The notes under the pieces were generated by a model. It was given only the letters and a program-made list of their open reading frames with translations, did not search any database and was not told the DNA's origin. The position numbers and the translations under genes were made by a program. A stretch of 64,000 nt of DNA from Eledone cirrhosa (lineage: Eukaryota > Mollusca > Cephalopoda > Octopoda > Eledonidae), in contig OZ024742.1 of NCBI GenBank assembly GCA_964016885.1, positions 14,381,622 to 14,445,621 of the forward strand, written 5' to 3'. Below, one piece after another: positions 33,045 through 45,927 of the stretch (the first letter of the stretch is position 1; each line of letters begins with the position of its first letter).

Positions 33045-33885
33045 CCCTCCTACAGCTCCACCAGGAGTTAAGGCACTACAGTTCCACCAGGAGTTAAGGC
33101 ACTACAGTTCCACCAGGAGTTAAGGCCCTACAGTTCCACCAGGAGTTAAGGCACTACAGCTACACCAGGAGTTAAGGCACTACAGTTCCACCAGGAGTTA
33201 AGGCACTACAGCTACACCAGGAGTTAAGGCACTACAGTTCCACCAGGAGTTAAGGCACTACAGCTACACCAGGAGTTAAGGCACTACAGTTCCACCAGGA
33301 GTTAAGGCACTACAGTTCCACCAGGAGTTAAGGCCCTACAGTTCCACCAGGAGTTAAGGCACTACAGCTACACCAGGAGTTAAGGCACTACAGTTCCACC
33401 AGGAGTTAAGGCACTACAGCTACACCAGGAGTTAAGGCACTACAGTTCCACCAGGAGTTAAGGCACTACAGCTACACCAGGAGTTAAGGCACTACAGTTC
33501 CACCAGGAGTTAAGGCACTACAGCTACACCAGGAGTTAAGGCACTACAGTTCCACCAGGAGTTAAGGCACTACAGCTACACCAGGAGTTAAGGCACTACA
33601 GTTCCACCAGGAGTTAAGGCACTACAGCTACACCAGGAGTTAAGGCACTACAGTTCCACCAGGAGTTAAGGCACTACAGCTACACCAGGAGTTAAGGCAC
33701 TACAGTTCCACCAGGAGTTAAGGCACTACAGCTACACCAGGAGTTAAGGCACTACAGTTCCACCAGGAGTTAAGGCACTACAGCTACACCAGGAGTTAAG
33801 GCACTACAGTTCCACCAGGAGTTAAGGCACTACAGCTACACCAGGAGTTAAGGCACTACAGTTCCACCAGGAGTTAAGGCATTAA
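33045..33885. repeat. 26-bp minisatellite with alternating variants
   Basis: About 32 copies of ccaccaggagttaaggcactacag plus two variable bases. The boundary reads gttcc in one type and gctac in the other, and for most of the array they alternate strictly, giving a 52-bp dimer. Intron 2. Confidence 0.95.
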
Positions 33886-34009
33886 ACAGAACATATATCT
33901 GTAAGATCCAATTCCTTATATTCAACTAAATATTTCAGGGAGAGACCACAATAAAAATTATCCCGTAACATTTTTGGGACCAATAATTCTACAAACTTTC
34001 TACAATAAT

Positions 34010-34142
34010 TATGTGTGTGGGTGTATGTGAGTATGTGTGTGTAGGTGAGTGTGTCTGTGCATGTGTGTGTGTGTGTGCATGCGTGTGTGTGTGTGCATAT
34101 GTGTGTGTGTGTGCATGCATGTGTGTGTGTATGTGTGAGTGT
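34010..34142. repeat. (GT)n microsatellite
   Basis: GTGTGT with GCAT and TATG interruptions, ending about 50 bp before exon 3. Confidence 0.93.
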
Positions 34143-34193
34143 ATAGTTTCAGTAAAATGGTTAAAGACTATATCTACTATTATATATCTACAG

Positions 34194-34272
34194 GCAGAGT
34201 TGTTTGACCGTGAACATAACAAAACCTATCAACTCCACCAAGTGAGGGTCCAGTCCATTCTATCCACTTATT
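34194..34272 (+). CDS. PLAT-domain membrane protein, exon 3
   Basis: Bounded by tatctacag| at 34193 and TTATT|GTAAGT after 34272. The 79-bp length gives phase 0 in and phase 1 out, which is exactly what exons 2 and 4 require. It encodes residues 113-138 (AELFDREHNKTYQL, then HQVRVQSIL), probably the last strand of the PLAT domain, with a glycosylation sequon NKT. Another possible donor, CAA|GTGAGG at 34242, would leave phase 0 and put exon 4 out of frame, so it is not preferred. Confidence 0.68.
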
Positions 34273-34351
34273 GTAAGTCAGTTATTTACATTGTCTTCTT
34301 CTAAACAACCCACCTTTCATCTACCTCTCTTTCATCTCCAGTCTTTCCAGA

Positions 34352-34560
34352 TTAATAAGGATTTCTTCTTTAGACACACGGCCAGCAATTTTGGGGGAGG
34401 GCAAAGTTGATTAAATCGACCCCAGTCGGTACTTATTTTATTGACCCCATAAGGACGAAAGGTAAAGCTAACCTCAGCGGGATTTGAACTCAGGACTGTC
34501 AAGGACCATAACATGTTCGACGCTATACTGATTCTACTGTCAATCAACCACTCTACTAGT
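34352..34560 (-). mobile_element. tRNA-derived SINE (ggcacaaggcc family), intron 3
   Basis: The plus strand runs from acggccagcaattttggggg through acttattttattgaccccat to gggatttgaactcag. The head is at the right. It abuts a second copy. Confidence 0.82.
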
Positions 34561-34757
34561 GTAATAATTGTTTCTACTTTTGGCACAAGGCTGGCAATTA
34601 TCCAGTGTATTACTGGTACTTTATTTTATCAACCCTGTAAGGATGAAAGGCAAAGTTAACCTCGGCAGGATTTGAACTCAGAATGGCAAGGGCCGTAACT
34701 CAATGCTGGAAAGCATGGCGTCCGACCCTCTACCGATACTGCCAATCCACCGCCCTT
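34561..34757 (-). mobile_element. tRNA-derived SINE, tandem second copy
   Basis: It starts with ataattgtttctacttttgg and ends with ctctaccgatactgccaatc. Head-to-tail with the previous SINE. Confidence 0.85.
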
Positions 34758-35195
34758 ATTACTAGTATAATAATGAGAACATTTGAGGTTTGTCACATTA
34801 ATGTCATCTGTTGACTCACATCTGCAATTTAAACCCCCCCCCCCCCCCAGATCATGACACAACATTTTGTAGTGATCTTTTGATTGTAACATAGAAACGT
34901 TTTACTGCAGTGGTCACTTGTTTCTCCAGTAATCTAGATATTATCGGTAATACTGCTGCAGTCTACTATACTCCAGGGATTTACTGTATAATGTCACTGA
35001 CTGATTCACCATTGGAATATCTCTGTGTAAATCATGAGAGTCTGAAAGACAGAAGTTTGTTATTCTAGCAATGGGGTAATAGTCGGTAATGTTGATTAGA
35101 AATTGGAAGAAACTGGATTTTGTGTCTCTTGGTAAAAGGTTACTTCTCTGAATTGATAGAAAACTAATCAATATGGTTAGCAGCAGTTATTTATA
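34758..35195. other. No gene recognised; poly-C run
   Basis: A run of about 13 C lies at 34833-34848. The rest is AT-rich with no recognisable repeat or domain. Confidence 0.5.
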
Positions 35196-35460
35196 TATAT
35201 GCTGAAGCATATAGACAATACACCCCCGTCCCCTCCCACTGCAAAGTGGTCGTGGAGGCGCCACAGAAAAAAGCACCCAGCACTCACTGTAAAATGAGGT
35301 TGGCGTTAGGAAGGGCATCCAGCTGGAGAAATCAAGCCAAAATCAGTTCCCGTATGAGCAAGACAAGGTCAGCCGACTGGACACTGCCCACAACAGGACA
35401 ACCCGTCTAACCCATGCTAGTGTGGAAGAACGGACGTAAAACGGTGATGATGATGATATA
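35196..35460 (+). mobile_element. RTE-like LINE (subfamily A) 3' end
   Basis: It begins gctgaagcatatagacaata, passes cactgcaaagtggtcgtgga and gttaggaagggcatccagct, and ends gtaaaacggtgatgatgatg. Only the 3' UTR is present. Confidence 0.85.
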
Positions 35461-35461
35461 T

Positions 35462-35535
35462 ACATGGGCGGAGGCGGTGAGAGCTGACCACAGATTGCTG
35501 AAGCTCACAGAGGAGATGACGAAGGACTATGATAT
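35462..35535 (+). mobile_element. Scrap of the third LINE subfamily
   Basis: It shares tgggcggagg and ggtgagagc, gaccacagat and agctcacagaggag with 19560-19620. It follows directly after another LINE's tail. Confidence 0.6.
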
Positions 35536-35674
35536 ATCTTTTAAATTTGAATAATTAATGCTCTGAGCCAAAGCCCATTGAGCTTATTTATTGAGAAACA
35601 CAATCATTATTCATATTAAATATGTATTGATAACTTAACATAGTATATAATATATACACACACACATATATATA

Positions 35675-35826
35675 TATATTTGGGGGGAGGGGAAAGTCAA
35701 CCCCAGTGCATTACTGGTACTTTATTGACCCTGTAAGGATGAAAGGTGGGATTTGAACCCAGAACATAAAGAGCCGTAACTATGTCACAAAGTATGTTGT
35801 CCGATGCTCTACCGACACTGCCCCAT
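35675..35826 (-). mobile_element. tRNA-derived SINE, shortened
   Basis: Contains gtgcattactggtactttat, gtgggatttgaaccc and gctctaccgacactgcc, with part of the middle deleted. Confidence 0.8.
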
Positions 35827-36042
35827 ATTTTAATAATAATAGTTTCTGATTTACACGCAAAGCCAACAATTTTGTGGGAGGGAAAAGTCAATTATTTTGA
35901 CCCAGTGCATTACTGGTACTTTATTTTATCAACGCTGTAGAGATGAAAGGTTTTACTAACCTCAGCAGGATTTGAACTCAGAATGTAAAGGGCCGTAACT
36001 CTATGCTGTAAAGCATGGCGTCCGACCCTCTGCCGCCCATAT
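35827..36042 (-). mobile_element. tRNA-derived SINE
   Basis: Contains agtttctgatttacacgcaa, tgcattactggtactttatt, caggatttgaactcag and gaccctctgccg. Tandem with the previous copy. Confidence 0.82.
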
Positions 36043-36216
36043 ATTTCTCTAATGACATTGTAAATCTCACTAAGTAATTAATTGAGATTAAAAGGTTCAA
36101 TAAAATTCATGATTTTCTTTAGTATTATTGACTTAATGTATTGATCTGTGAATATTGATCTGTGAATATTGTGGCTAATGTTAATGGCTGTCACGCCTAC
36201 CATTCCACTTCTCTAA

Positions 36217-39200
36217 TGTACAGAACCTCGGGTGTATGCCATGGTATGGTCATGTACAGAACCTCGGGTGTATGCCATGGTATGGTCATGTACAGAACCT
36301 CAGGTGTATGCCATGGTATGGTCATGTACAGAACCTCAGGTGTATGCCATGGTCATGTACAGAACCTCAGGTATATGCCATGGTATGGTCATGTACAGAA
36401 CCTCAGGTGTATGCCATGGTATGGTCATGTACAGAACCTCAGGTGTATGCCATGGTATGGTCATGTACAGAACCTCAGGTGTATGCCATGGTATGGTCAT
36501 GTACAGAACCTCGGGTGTATGCCATGGTCATGTACAGAACCTCGGGTATATGCCATGGTATGGTCATGTACAGAACCTCGGGTATATGCCATGGTATGGT
36601 CATGTACAGAACCTCAGGTGTATGCCATGGTATGGTCATGTACAGAACCTCGGGTGTATGCCATGGTATGGTCATGTACAGAACCTCGGGTGTATGCCAT
36701 GGTATGGTCATGTACAGAACCTCGGGTGTATGCCATGGTCATGTACAGAACCTCGGGTATATGCCATGGTATGGTCATGTACAGAACCTCGGGTATATGC
36801 CATGCCATGGTCATGTACAGAACCTCGGGTGTATGCCATGGTATGGTCATGTACAGAACCTCGGGTGTATGCCATGGTATGGTCATGTACAGAACCTCAG
36901 GTGTATGCCATGGTATGGTCATGTACAGAACCTCGGGTGTATGCCATGGTATGGTCATGTACAGAACCTCGGGTATATGCCATGGTATGGTCATGTACAG
37001 AACCTCGGGTATATGCCATGGTATGGTCATGTACAGAACCTCAGGTGTATGCCATGGTATGGTCATGTACAGAACCTCGGGTGTATGCCATGGTATGGTC
37101 ATGTACAGAACCTCGGGTGTATGCCATGGTCATGTACAGAACCTCAGGTATATGCCATGGTATGGTCATGTACAGAACCTCAGGTGTATGCCATGGTATG
37201 GTCATGTACAGAACCTCGGGTGTATGCCATGGTATGGTCATGTACAGAACCTCGGGTGTATGCCATGGTATGGTCATGTACAGAACCTCGGGTGTATGCC
37301 ATGGTCATGTACAGAACCTCAGGTATATGCCATGGTATGGTCATGTACAGAACCTCAGGTGTATGCCATGGTATGGTCATGTACAGAATCTCGGGTGTAT
37401 GCCATGGTATGGTCATGTACAGAACCTCAGGTGTATGCCATGGTATGGTCATGTACAGAACCTCGGGTGTATGCCATGCCATGGTCATGTACAGAACCTC
37501 GGGTGTATGCCATGGTATGGTCATGTACAGAACCTCGGGTGTATGCCATGGTATGGTCATGTACAGAACCTCGGGTGTATGCCATGGTATGGTCATGTAC
37601 AGAACCTCGGGTGTATGCCATGGTATGGTCATGTACAGAACCTCGGGTGTATGCCATGGTATGGTCATGTACAGAACCTCGGGTGTATGCCATGGTATGG
37701 TCATGTACAGAACCTCGGGTGTATGCCATGGTATGGTCGTATACAGAACCTCGGGTGTATGCCATGGTATGGTCATGTACAGAACCTCAGGTGTATGCCA
37801 TGGTATGGTCATGTACAGAACCTCGGGTGTATGCCATGGTATGGTCATGTACAGAACCTCGGGTGTATGCCATGGTATGGTCATGTACAGAACCTCGGGT
37901 GTATGACATGGTATGGTCATGTACAGAACCTCGGGTGTATGCCATGGTATGGTCATGTACAGAACCTCGGGTGTATGCCATGGTATGGTCATGTACAGAA
38001 CCTCGGGTGTATGCCATGGTATGGTCATGTACAGAACCTCGGGTGTATGCCATGGTATGGTCATGTACAGAACCTCGGGTGTATGCCATGGTATGGTCAT
38101 GTACAGAACCTCAGGTGTATGCCATGGTCATCTACAGAACCTCGGGTGTATGCCATGATATGGTCATGTACAGAACCTCGGGTGTATGCCATGGTATGGT
38201 CGTATACAGAACCTCAGGTGTATGCCATGGTATGGTCATGTACAGAACCTCGGGTGTATGCCATGGTATGGTCGTATACAGAACCTCGGGTGTATGCCAT
38301 GGTATGGTCATGTACAGAACCTCGGGTGTATGCCATGGTATGGTCGTATACAGAACCTCAGGTATATGCCATGGTATGGTCATGTACAGAACCTCGGGTG
38401 TATGCCATGGTATGGTCATGTACAGAACCTCGGGTGTATGCCATGGTATGGTCGTATACAGAACCTCAGGTATATGCCATGGTATGGTCATGTACAGAAC
38501 CTCGGGTGTATGCCATGCCATGGTCATGTACAGAACCTCGGGTGTATGCCATGGTATGGTCATGTACAGAACCTCGGGTGTATGCCATGGTCATGTACAG
38601 AACCTCGGGTGTATGCCATGGTATGGTCATGTACAGAACCTCGGGTGTATGCCATGGTATGGTCGTATACAGAACCTCGGGTGTATGCCATGCCATGGTC
38701 ATGTACAGAACCTCGGGTGTATGCCATGGTATGGTCATGTACAGAACCTCGGGTGTATGCCATGGTATGGTCATGTACAGAACCTCGGGTGTATGCCATG
38801 GTATGGTCATGTACAGAACCTCGGGTGTATGCCATAGTATGGTCATGTACAGAACCTCGGGTGTATGCCATGGTATGGTCATGTACAGAACCTCGGGTGT
38901 ATGCCATGGTATGGTCATGTACAGAACCTCGGGTGTATGCCATGGTCAAGTACAGAACCTCAGGTGTATGCCATGGTATGGTCATGTACAGAACCTCGGG
39001 TGTATGCCATGGTCATGTACAGAACCTCAGGTATATGCCATGCTATGGTCATGTACAGAACCTCAGGTGTATGCCATGGTATGGTCATGTACAGAACCTC
39101 GGGTGTATGCCATGGTATGGTCATGTACAGAACCTCGGGTGTATGCCATGGTATGGTCATGTACAGAACCTCGGGTGTATGCCATGGTATGGTCATGTAC

Positions 39201-42200
39201 AGAACCTCAGGTGTATGCCATGGTATGGTCATGTACAGAACCTCAGGTGTATGCCATGGTATGGTCATGTACAGAATCTCGGGTGTATGCCATGGTATGG
39301 TCATGTACAGAACCTCGGGTGTATGCCATGGTATGGTCATGTACAGAACCTCGGGTGTATGCCATGGTATGGTCATGTACAGAACCTCGGGTGTATGCCA
39401 TGGTATGGTCATGTACAGAACCTCGGGTGTATGCCATGGTATGGTCATGTACAGAACCTCGGGTGTATGCCATGGTATGGTCATGTACAGAACCTCGGGT
39501 GTATGCCATGGTATGGTCATGTACAGAACCTCGGGTGTATGCCATGGTATGGTCATGTACAGAACCTCGGGTGTATGCCATGGTATGGTCATGTACAGAA
39601 CCTCGGGTGTATGCCATGGTATGGTCATGTACAGAACCTCGGGTGTATGCCATGGTATGGTCATGTACAGAACCTCGGGTGTATGCCATGGTATGGTCAT
39701 GTACAGAAGCTCGGGTGTATGCCATGGTATGGTCATGTACAGAACCTCGGGTGTATGCCATGGTATGGTCATGTACAGAACCTCGGGTGTATGCCATGGT
39801 ATGGTCGTATACAGAACCTCAGGTATATGCCATGGTATGGTCATGTACAGAACCTCGGGTGTATGCCATGGTATGGTCGTATACAGAACCTCGGGTGTAT
39901 GCCATGGTATGGTCATGTACAGAACCTCGGGTGTATGCCATGGTATGGTCGTATACAGAACCTCGGGTGTATGCCATGGTATGGTCATGTACAGAACCTC
40001 GGGTGTATGCCATGGTATGGTCGTATACAGAACCTCAGGTGTATGCCATGGTATGGTCATGTACAGAACCTCGGGTGTATGCCATGGTATGGTCGTATAC
40101 AGAACCTCGGGTGTATGCCATGGTATGGTCATGTACAGAACCTCGGGTGTATGCCATGGTATGGTCGTATACAGAACCTCGGGTGTATGCCATGGTATGG
40201 TCTTATACAGAACCTCAGGTATATGCCATGGTATGGTCATGTACAGAACCTCGGGTGTATGCCATGCCATGGTCATGTACAGAACCTCGGGTGTATGCCA
40301 TGGTATGGTCATGTACAGAACCTCGGGTGTATGCCATGGTCATGTACAGAACCTCGGGTGTATGCCATGGTCATGTACAGAACCTCGGGTGTATGCCATG
40401 GTATGGTCGTATACAGAACCTCGGGTGTATGCCATGGTATGGTCATGTACAGAACCTCAGGTGTATGCCATGGTATGGTCATGTACAGAACCTCGGGTGT
40501 ATGCCATGGTATGGTCATGTACAGAACCTCGGGTGTATGCCATGGTATGGTCATGTACAGAACCTCGGGTGTATGCCATGGTATGGTCGTATACAGAACC
40601 TCGGGTGTATGCCATGCCATGGTCATGTACAGAACCTCGGGTGTATGCCATGGTATGGTCATGTACAGAACCTCGGGTGTATGCCATGGTATGGTCATGT
40701 ACAGAACCTCGGGTGTATGCCATGGTATGGTCATGTACAGAACCTCGGGTGTATGCCATGGTCATGTACAGAACCTCAGGTGTATGCCATGGTATGGTCA
40801 TGTACAGAACCTCGGGTGTATGCCATGGTCATGTACAGAACCTCAGGTGTATGCCATGGTATGGTCGTATACAGAACCTCGGGTGTATGCCATGCCATGG
40901 TCATGTACAGAACCTCGGGTGTATGCCATGGTATGGTCATGTACAGAACCTCGGGTGTATGCCATGGTCATGTACAGAACCTCGGGTGTATGCCATGGTA
41001 TGGTCATGTACAGAACCTCGGGTGTATGCCATGGTATGGTCGTATACAGAACCTCGGGTGTATGCCATGCCATGGTCATGTACAGAACCTCGGGTGTATG
41101 CCATTGTATGGTCATGTACAGAACCTCGGGTGTATGCCATGGTATGGTCATGTACAGAACCTCGGGCGTATGCCATGGTATGGTCATGTACAGAACCTCG
41201 GGTGTATGCCATGGTCATGTACAGAACCTCAGGTGTATGCCATGGTATGGTCATGTACAGAACCTCGGGTGTATGCCATGGTATGGTCATGTACAGAACC
41301 TCGGGTGTATGCCATGGTATGGTCGTATACAGAACCTCGGGTGTATGCCATGTCATGGTCATGTACAGAACCTCGGGTGTATGCCATGGTATGGTCATGT
41401 ACAGAACCTCGGGTGTATGCCATGGTATGGTCATGTACAGAACCTCAGGTGTATGCCATGGTATGGTCATGTACAGAACCTCGGGTGTATGCCATGGTCA
41501 TGTACAGAACCTCAGGTGTATGCCATGGTATGGTCATGTACAGAACCTCGGGTGTATGCCATGGTCATGTACAGAACCTCAGGTGTATGCCATGGTATGG
41601 TCATGTACAGAACCTCGGGTGTATGCCATGGTATGGTCATGTACAGAACCTCGGGTGTATGCCATGGTATGGTCATGTACAGAACCTCGGGTGTATGCCA
41701 TGGTATGGTCATGTACAGAACCTCGGGTGTATGCCATGGTATGGTCATGTACAGAACCTCGGGTGTATGCCATGGTATGGTCGTATACAGAACCTCGGGT
41801 GTATGCCATGCCATGGTCATGTACAGAACCTCGGGTGTATGCCATGGTATGGTCATGTACAGAACCTCGGGTGTATGCCATGGTATGGTCATGTACAGAA
41901 CCTCGGGTGTATGCCATGGTATGGTCGTATACAGAACCTCGGGTGTATGCCATGCCATGGTCATGTACAGAACCTCGGGTGTATGCCATGGTATGGTCGT
42001 ATACAGAACCTCGGGTGTATGCCATGGTATGGTCGTATACAGAACCTCGGGTGTATGCCATGGTATGGTCGTATACAGAACCTCGGGTGTATGCCATGGT
42101 ATGGTCGTATACAGAACCTCGGGTGTATGCCATGGTATGGTCGTATACAGAACCTCGGGTGTATGCCATGGTATGGTCATGTACAGAACCTCGGGTGTAT

Positions 42201-43690
42201 GCCATGGTCATGTACAGAACCTCAGGTATATGCCATGGTATGGTCATGTACAGAACCTCGGGTGTATGCCATGCCATGGTCATGTACAGAACCTCGGGTG
42301 TATGCCATGGTATGGTCATGTACAGAACCTCAGGTGTATGCCATGGTATGGTCATGTACAGAACCTCGGGTGTATGCCATGGTATGGTCATGTACAGAAC
42401 CTCGGGTGTATGCCATGGTCATGTACAGAACCTCAGGTATATGCCATGGTATGGTCATGTACAGAACCTCAGGTGTATGCCATGGTATGGTCATGTACAG
42501 AACCTCAGGTGTATGCCATGGTATGGTCATGTACAGAACCTCGGGTGTATGCCATGGTATGGTCATGTACAGAACCTCGGGTGTATGCCATGGTCATGTA
42601 CAGAACCTCAGGTGTATGCCATGGTATGGTCATGTACAGAACATCGGGTGTATGCCATGGTATGGTCATGTACAGAACCTCGGGTGTATGCCATGGTATG
42701 GTCATGTACAGAACCTCGGGTGTATGCCATGGTATGGTCATGTACAGAACCTCGGGTGTATGCCATGGTCATGTACAGAACCTCAGGTATATGCCATGGT
42801 ATGGTCATGTACAGAACCTCGGGTGTATGCCATGGTCATGTACAGAACCTCAGGTATATGCCATGGTATGGTCATGTACAGAACCTCAGGTGTATGCCAT
42901 GGTATGGTCATGTACAGAACCTCGGGTGTATGCCATGGTATGGTCATGTACAGAACCTCGGGTGTATGCCATGGTATGGTCATGTACAGAACCTCGGGTG
43001 TATGCCATGGTATGGTCATGTACAGAACCTCAGGTGTATGCCATGGTCATCTACAGAACCTCGGGTGTATGCCATGGTATGGTCATGTACAGAACCTCAG
43101 GTGTATGCCATGGTCATGTACAGAACCTCGGGTGTATGCCATGGTATGGTCATGTACAGAACCTCGGGTGTATGCCATGGTATGGTCATGTACAGAACCT
43201 CGGGTGTATGCCATGGTATGGTCATGTACAGAACCTCAGGTGTATGCCATGGTATGGTCATGTACAGAACCTCGGGTGTATGCCATGGTATGGTCATGTA
43301 CAGAACCTCGGGTGTATGCCATGGTATGGTCATGTACAGAACCTCAGGTGTATGCCATGGTATGGTCATGTACAGAACCTCGGGTGTATGCCATGCCATG
43401 GTCATGTACAGAACCTCGGGTATATGCCATGGTATGGTCATGTACAGAACCTCAGGTATATGCCATGGTATGGTCGTCTACAGAACCTCAGGTGTATGCC
43501 ATGGTATGGTCATGTACAGAACCTCGGGTGTATGCCATGGTATGGTCGTCTACAGAACCTCAGGTGTATGCCATGGTATGGTCATGTACAGAACCTCGGG
43601 TGTATGCCATGGTATGGTCATGTACAGAACCTCGGGTGTATGCCATGGTATGGTCATGAACCTCAGGTATATGCCATGCTATGGTCATGA
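36217..43690. repeat. 36-bp minisatellite array (7.5 kb) in intron 3
   Basis: About 210 copies of gtacagaacctcgggtgtat joined to gccatggtatggtcat. Variants are a 31-bp unit lacking one 'atggt', a 'gccatgccatgg' form, a 'gtcgtatac' form and an A/G change in 'tcrggt'. All three forward frames and two reverse frames lack stops within the unit, so frames of up to 2475 residues appear. The 31-bp units shift the frame, which shows there is no coding constraint. Confidence 0.96.
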
Positions 43691-43784
43691 ACCTCACATG
43701 TAAACCATGGACTCACCAGATAAACTGCTTATATTGACTTAAGTGCCTCTTATGATAAGTGTTATGTGTGCTAGTTTTCCTATA

Positions 43785-44290
43785 TACAAGGTGGCTGGAA
43801 AGAAACTATTTAAAATTGTTAATAACTTTATTATTGGACGATTTTCATAAAACATGTTTTATTTGGAACAGTGTAATGGTAGAAGTATAGTACAGTGTTA
43901 AAACTCTACATAGGCACCAGTGTTGTCCAACAGTTTGTCATCATCTTGGTATATCCTTGACCAACTCCATCAGGAACTCAGGCAGTATGTTGGTTAGTAC
44001 ATGGCGAATGTGTTCCTCCAATTGAGTTTTCGGTTTTAAGTTATAAACTTCTTCCTCTGCCCTTCCCAACAGGAAAAATATGGCTTTCAGGGCTGCTTGC
44101 TGGTCATTTATGTAGATATTGACAACCCAACCAATGTCCTGGAAACTGGACATCAAGTCACTCACAGACAGTATGTGTAAACTGAGAGGTGCCCCATCTT
44201 CCATGAATATGAGATCATTGATGTTGTTCCATGTGGTCTCAGTAGGTTAAAAGTTATAATTTTAAATAGGGAGTTTCTTTCCATCCATCC
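43785..44290 (-). mobile_element. Mariner-like transposon, internally deleted, both TIRs
   Basis: The left end has ctggaaagaaact followed by tttaaaattgtt; the right end reads aattttaaatagggagtttc then tttccatcc, the inverted counterpart. TA dinucleotides flank both ends. The minus strand keeps a transposase C-terminal frame (43941-44204) with EVYNLKPKT and HIRHVLTNILPEF-like blocks. The central catalytic part is reduced to the MEDGAPLSLHIL and FQDIGWVVNIY remnants. A longer copy is at 61672-62412. Confidence 0.78.
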
Positions 44291-44307
44291 GATATATACT
44301 AAAGTAT

Positions 44308-44524
44308 AACCCTTTAGTATTTACATTACTCTATATTAACTATTGTATTTTCATGGAAATCACTTTATTTCACATAATTATCTCACATAATATCTAATCT
44401 ACCAGATCTTAATATTATTTATTTTGAGAACAATACCTTAACATAAGTATGAGCAGCCAGTTTGAACAGAAAAAGGTGAAAGAATTCTGGTCGGATATGG
44501 CCAGTTTAAATGCTAAAGGGTTAA
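44308..44524. mobile_element. piggyBac-type MITE (TTAA-CCC termini)
   Basis: Left end aaccctttagtatttac, right end taaatgctaaagggttaa. These are inverted repeats of CCCTTTAGCATTTA next to TTAA; the left TTAA has decayed to ATAA. About 217 bp with no coding capacity. Confidence 0.75.
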
Positions 44525-44717
44525 ACAGAACAAACAAGCGGACAACACCACAAGCAACTAATTCAAATAATAGGAAGATGTCTCAAATATTGGACACGGA
44601 TGAGGATAATTTACCCCTAAAATTTGAATGAAAGGTTTGGTAAAAAACATTCTGAGAAAATTACCGATTATGATGTTTTTGAAGAAGGCTGAGTAAAACA
44701 ACATTACACGTGACTAT

Positions 44718-44905
44718 AAGTGGTATAGCTGAGTGGTTAAAGTGTTAGCCAGCTCATTCTGAGTTCAATCTCTCTGTGTGGCATCTTGGGCAAGTACTTT
44801 CTGTTACAGCTTTGGGATGGCCAATGCTGGATGACAGAAACTTGAGAAACCAGTGTATATATAAGTTCTTGATAAACAGGAGAAACTCCAGAGTAACAAG
44901 ACTCA
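44718..44905 (+). mobile_element. tRNA-derived SINE
   Basis: An A-box-like TAGCTGAGTGGTTAAAG and a B-box-like GAGTTCAATCTC are 35 bp apart. The body has ggcatcttgggcaagtac and gatgacagaaacttgagaaa. Confidence 0.7.
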
Positions 44906-45199
44906 CTTTTTAGCCTTTAATAATAATAAATATTAAAACTCTACTTCGGTATTGAGTACTCTTTTCTCTCAGCCATCAACCGCATATGTGTGTGTATATG
45001 TGTGTATATATATATAATGTGTGTGTTTATGTTTTGTAACTTAGCTGTTCAAAACATGTTTATGAAAGGCTCGAAAAGATAAGTACTGCAGTCGATATGA
45101 TTGACTAAATCATGGCAGTGCCCCAGTATGGCCACAGTGTACTGACTGAAACAAACGAATAGTAACCAAGGTGAGAAGACTAGCCAGGTTAAATCAGGT

Positions 45200-45392
45200 A
45201 ATAATTCTTTCTAAAATTGGCACAGGGCCAGTAATTTTAAGGGGGGGAGGGGCTGTCGATTGAATCAACCCTGTAAAGATGAAATGCAAAGCTAACCTCG
45301 GTGAGATTTGAACTCAACGAAAGGGACATAACTATATAACACAAAGCATGTTATCTGACGCTCTACCGATTAATGCAAATATACCGCCCTTA
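45200..45392 (-). mobile_element. tRNA-derived SINE (ggcacaaggcc family)
   Basis: Contains aaattggcacagggccagta, gtgagatttgaactcaa and gctctaccga; part of the centre is deleted. Confidence 0.8.
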
Positions 45393-45404
45393 AATCAGTT
45401 AATA

Positions 45405-45625
45405 AAGGTTTTTGATTTAGGCACAAGGCCAACAATTTTTGGGCAGGGGAAAGTGAATTAAATCAACCCCTGTGTATGACTGGTGCTTTATTTTATTGAC
45501 CACGTAAGGATGAAAGGCAAACCTTGACGGGATTTGAACTCAGAACGTAAAGGGACATAACTCTATGCCACAAAGCATATTGTCCAACGCTCTACCGATA
45601 CTGCCAATCCATCACCGTTATGTGG
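45405..45625 (-). mobile_element. tRNA-derived SINE (ggcacaaggcc family)
   Basis: It begins tttttgatttaggcacaagg and ends ctctaccgatactgccaatc; full length. Confidence 0.85.
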
Positions 45626-45754
45626 ATGGGGTGCATGGGGTGCCGTATTGAGATATGGTGTAACTTGGGCCTTTTAAGCCTAGCAGAGCTCCTCTCCACA
45701 CTTCAATACAGCAGATTTCTTTCACAGAAGGAGAGAGGGAGTGAGAAAGATATA

Positions 45755-45887
45755 TAGAGGAAGAATCAAGCCCAGTACATTACAGGTACTTTTTTTATCG
45801 ACCAAAGTAAAGTTAACCTTGAGATTTGAATGAAAGGGAGGTAACTATAAGCTGCAAAGCCTGCCTGACACTGTCAATGGACTGTTC
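45755..45887 (-). mobile_element. tRNA-derived SINE, degraded
   Basis: gcccagtacattacaggtac, aaagttaaccttgagatttg and a decayed head; it ends about 40 bp before exon 4. Confidence 0.65.
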
Positions 45888-45927
45888 TAATAAATTAGTT
45901 AATAATAGTTCTATTTATCTGTTTCAG

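Noticed and set aside
33045..33885. CRISPR-like regular repeats
   Set aside because: There are no unique spacers; the units are directly tandem, and the genome is animal.
34194..34241. Shorter exon 3 ending at CAA|GTGAGG
   Set aside because: It leaves phase 0, while exon 4 needs phase 1. The GTAAGT at 34273 fits the phase and is a better donor.
36162..43703. Open frames up to 2475 residues resembling a repeat protein, plus long minus-strand frames
   Set aside because: The 36-bp unit is stop-free in several frames on both strands, and 31-bp variants shift the frame freely. It also lies in an intron of the PLAT gene.
44449..44631. 60-residue open frame
   Set aside because: It starts inside the piggyBac-type MITE and runs out of it; no domain or splice signals.
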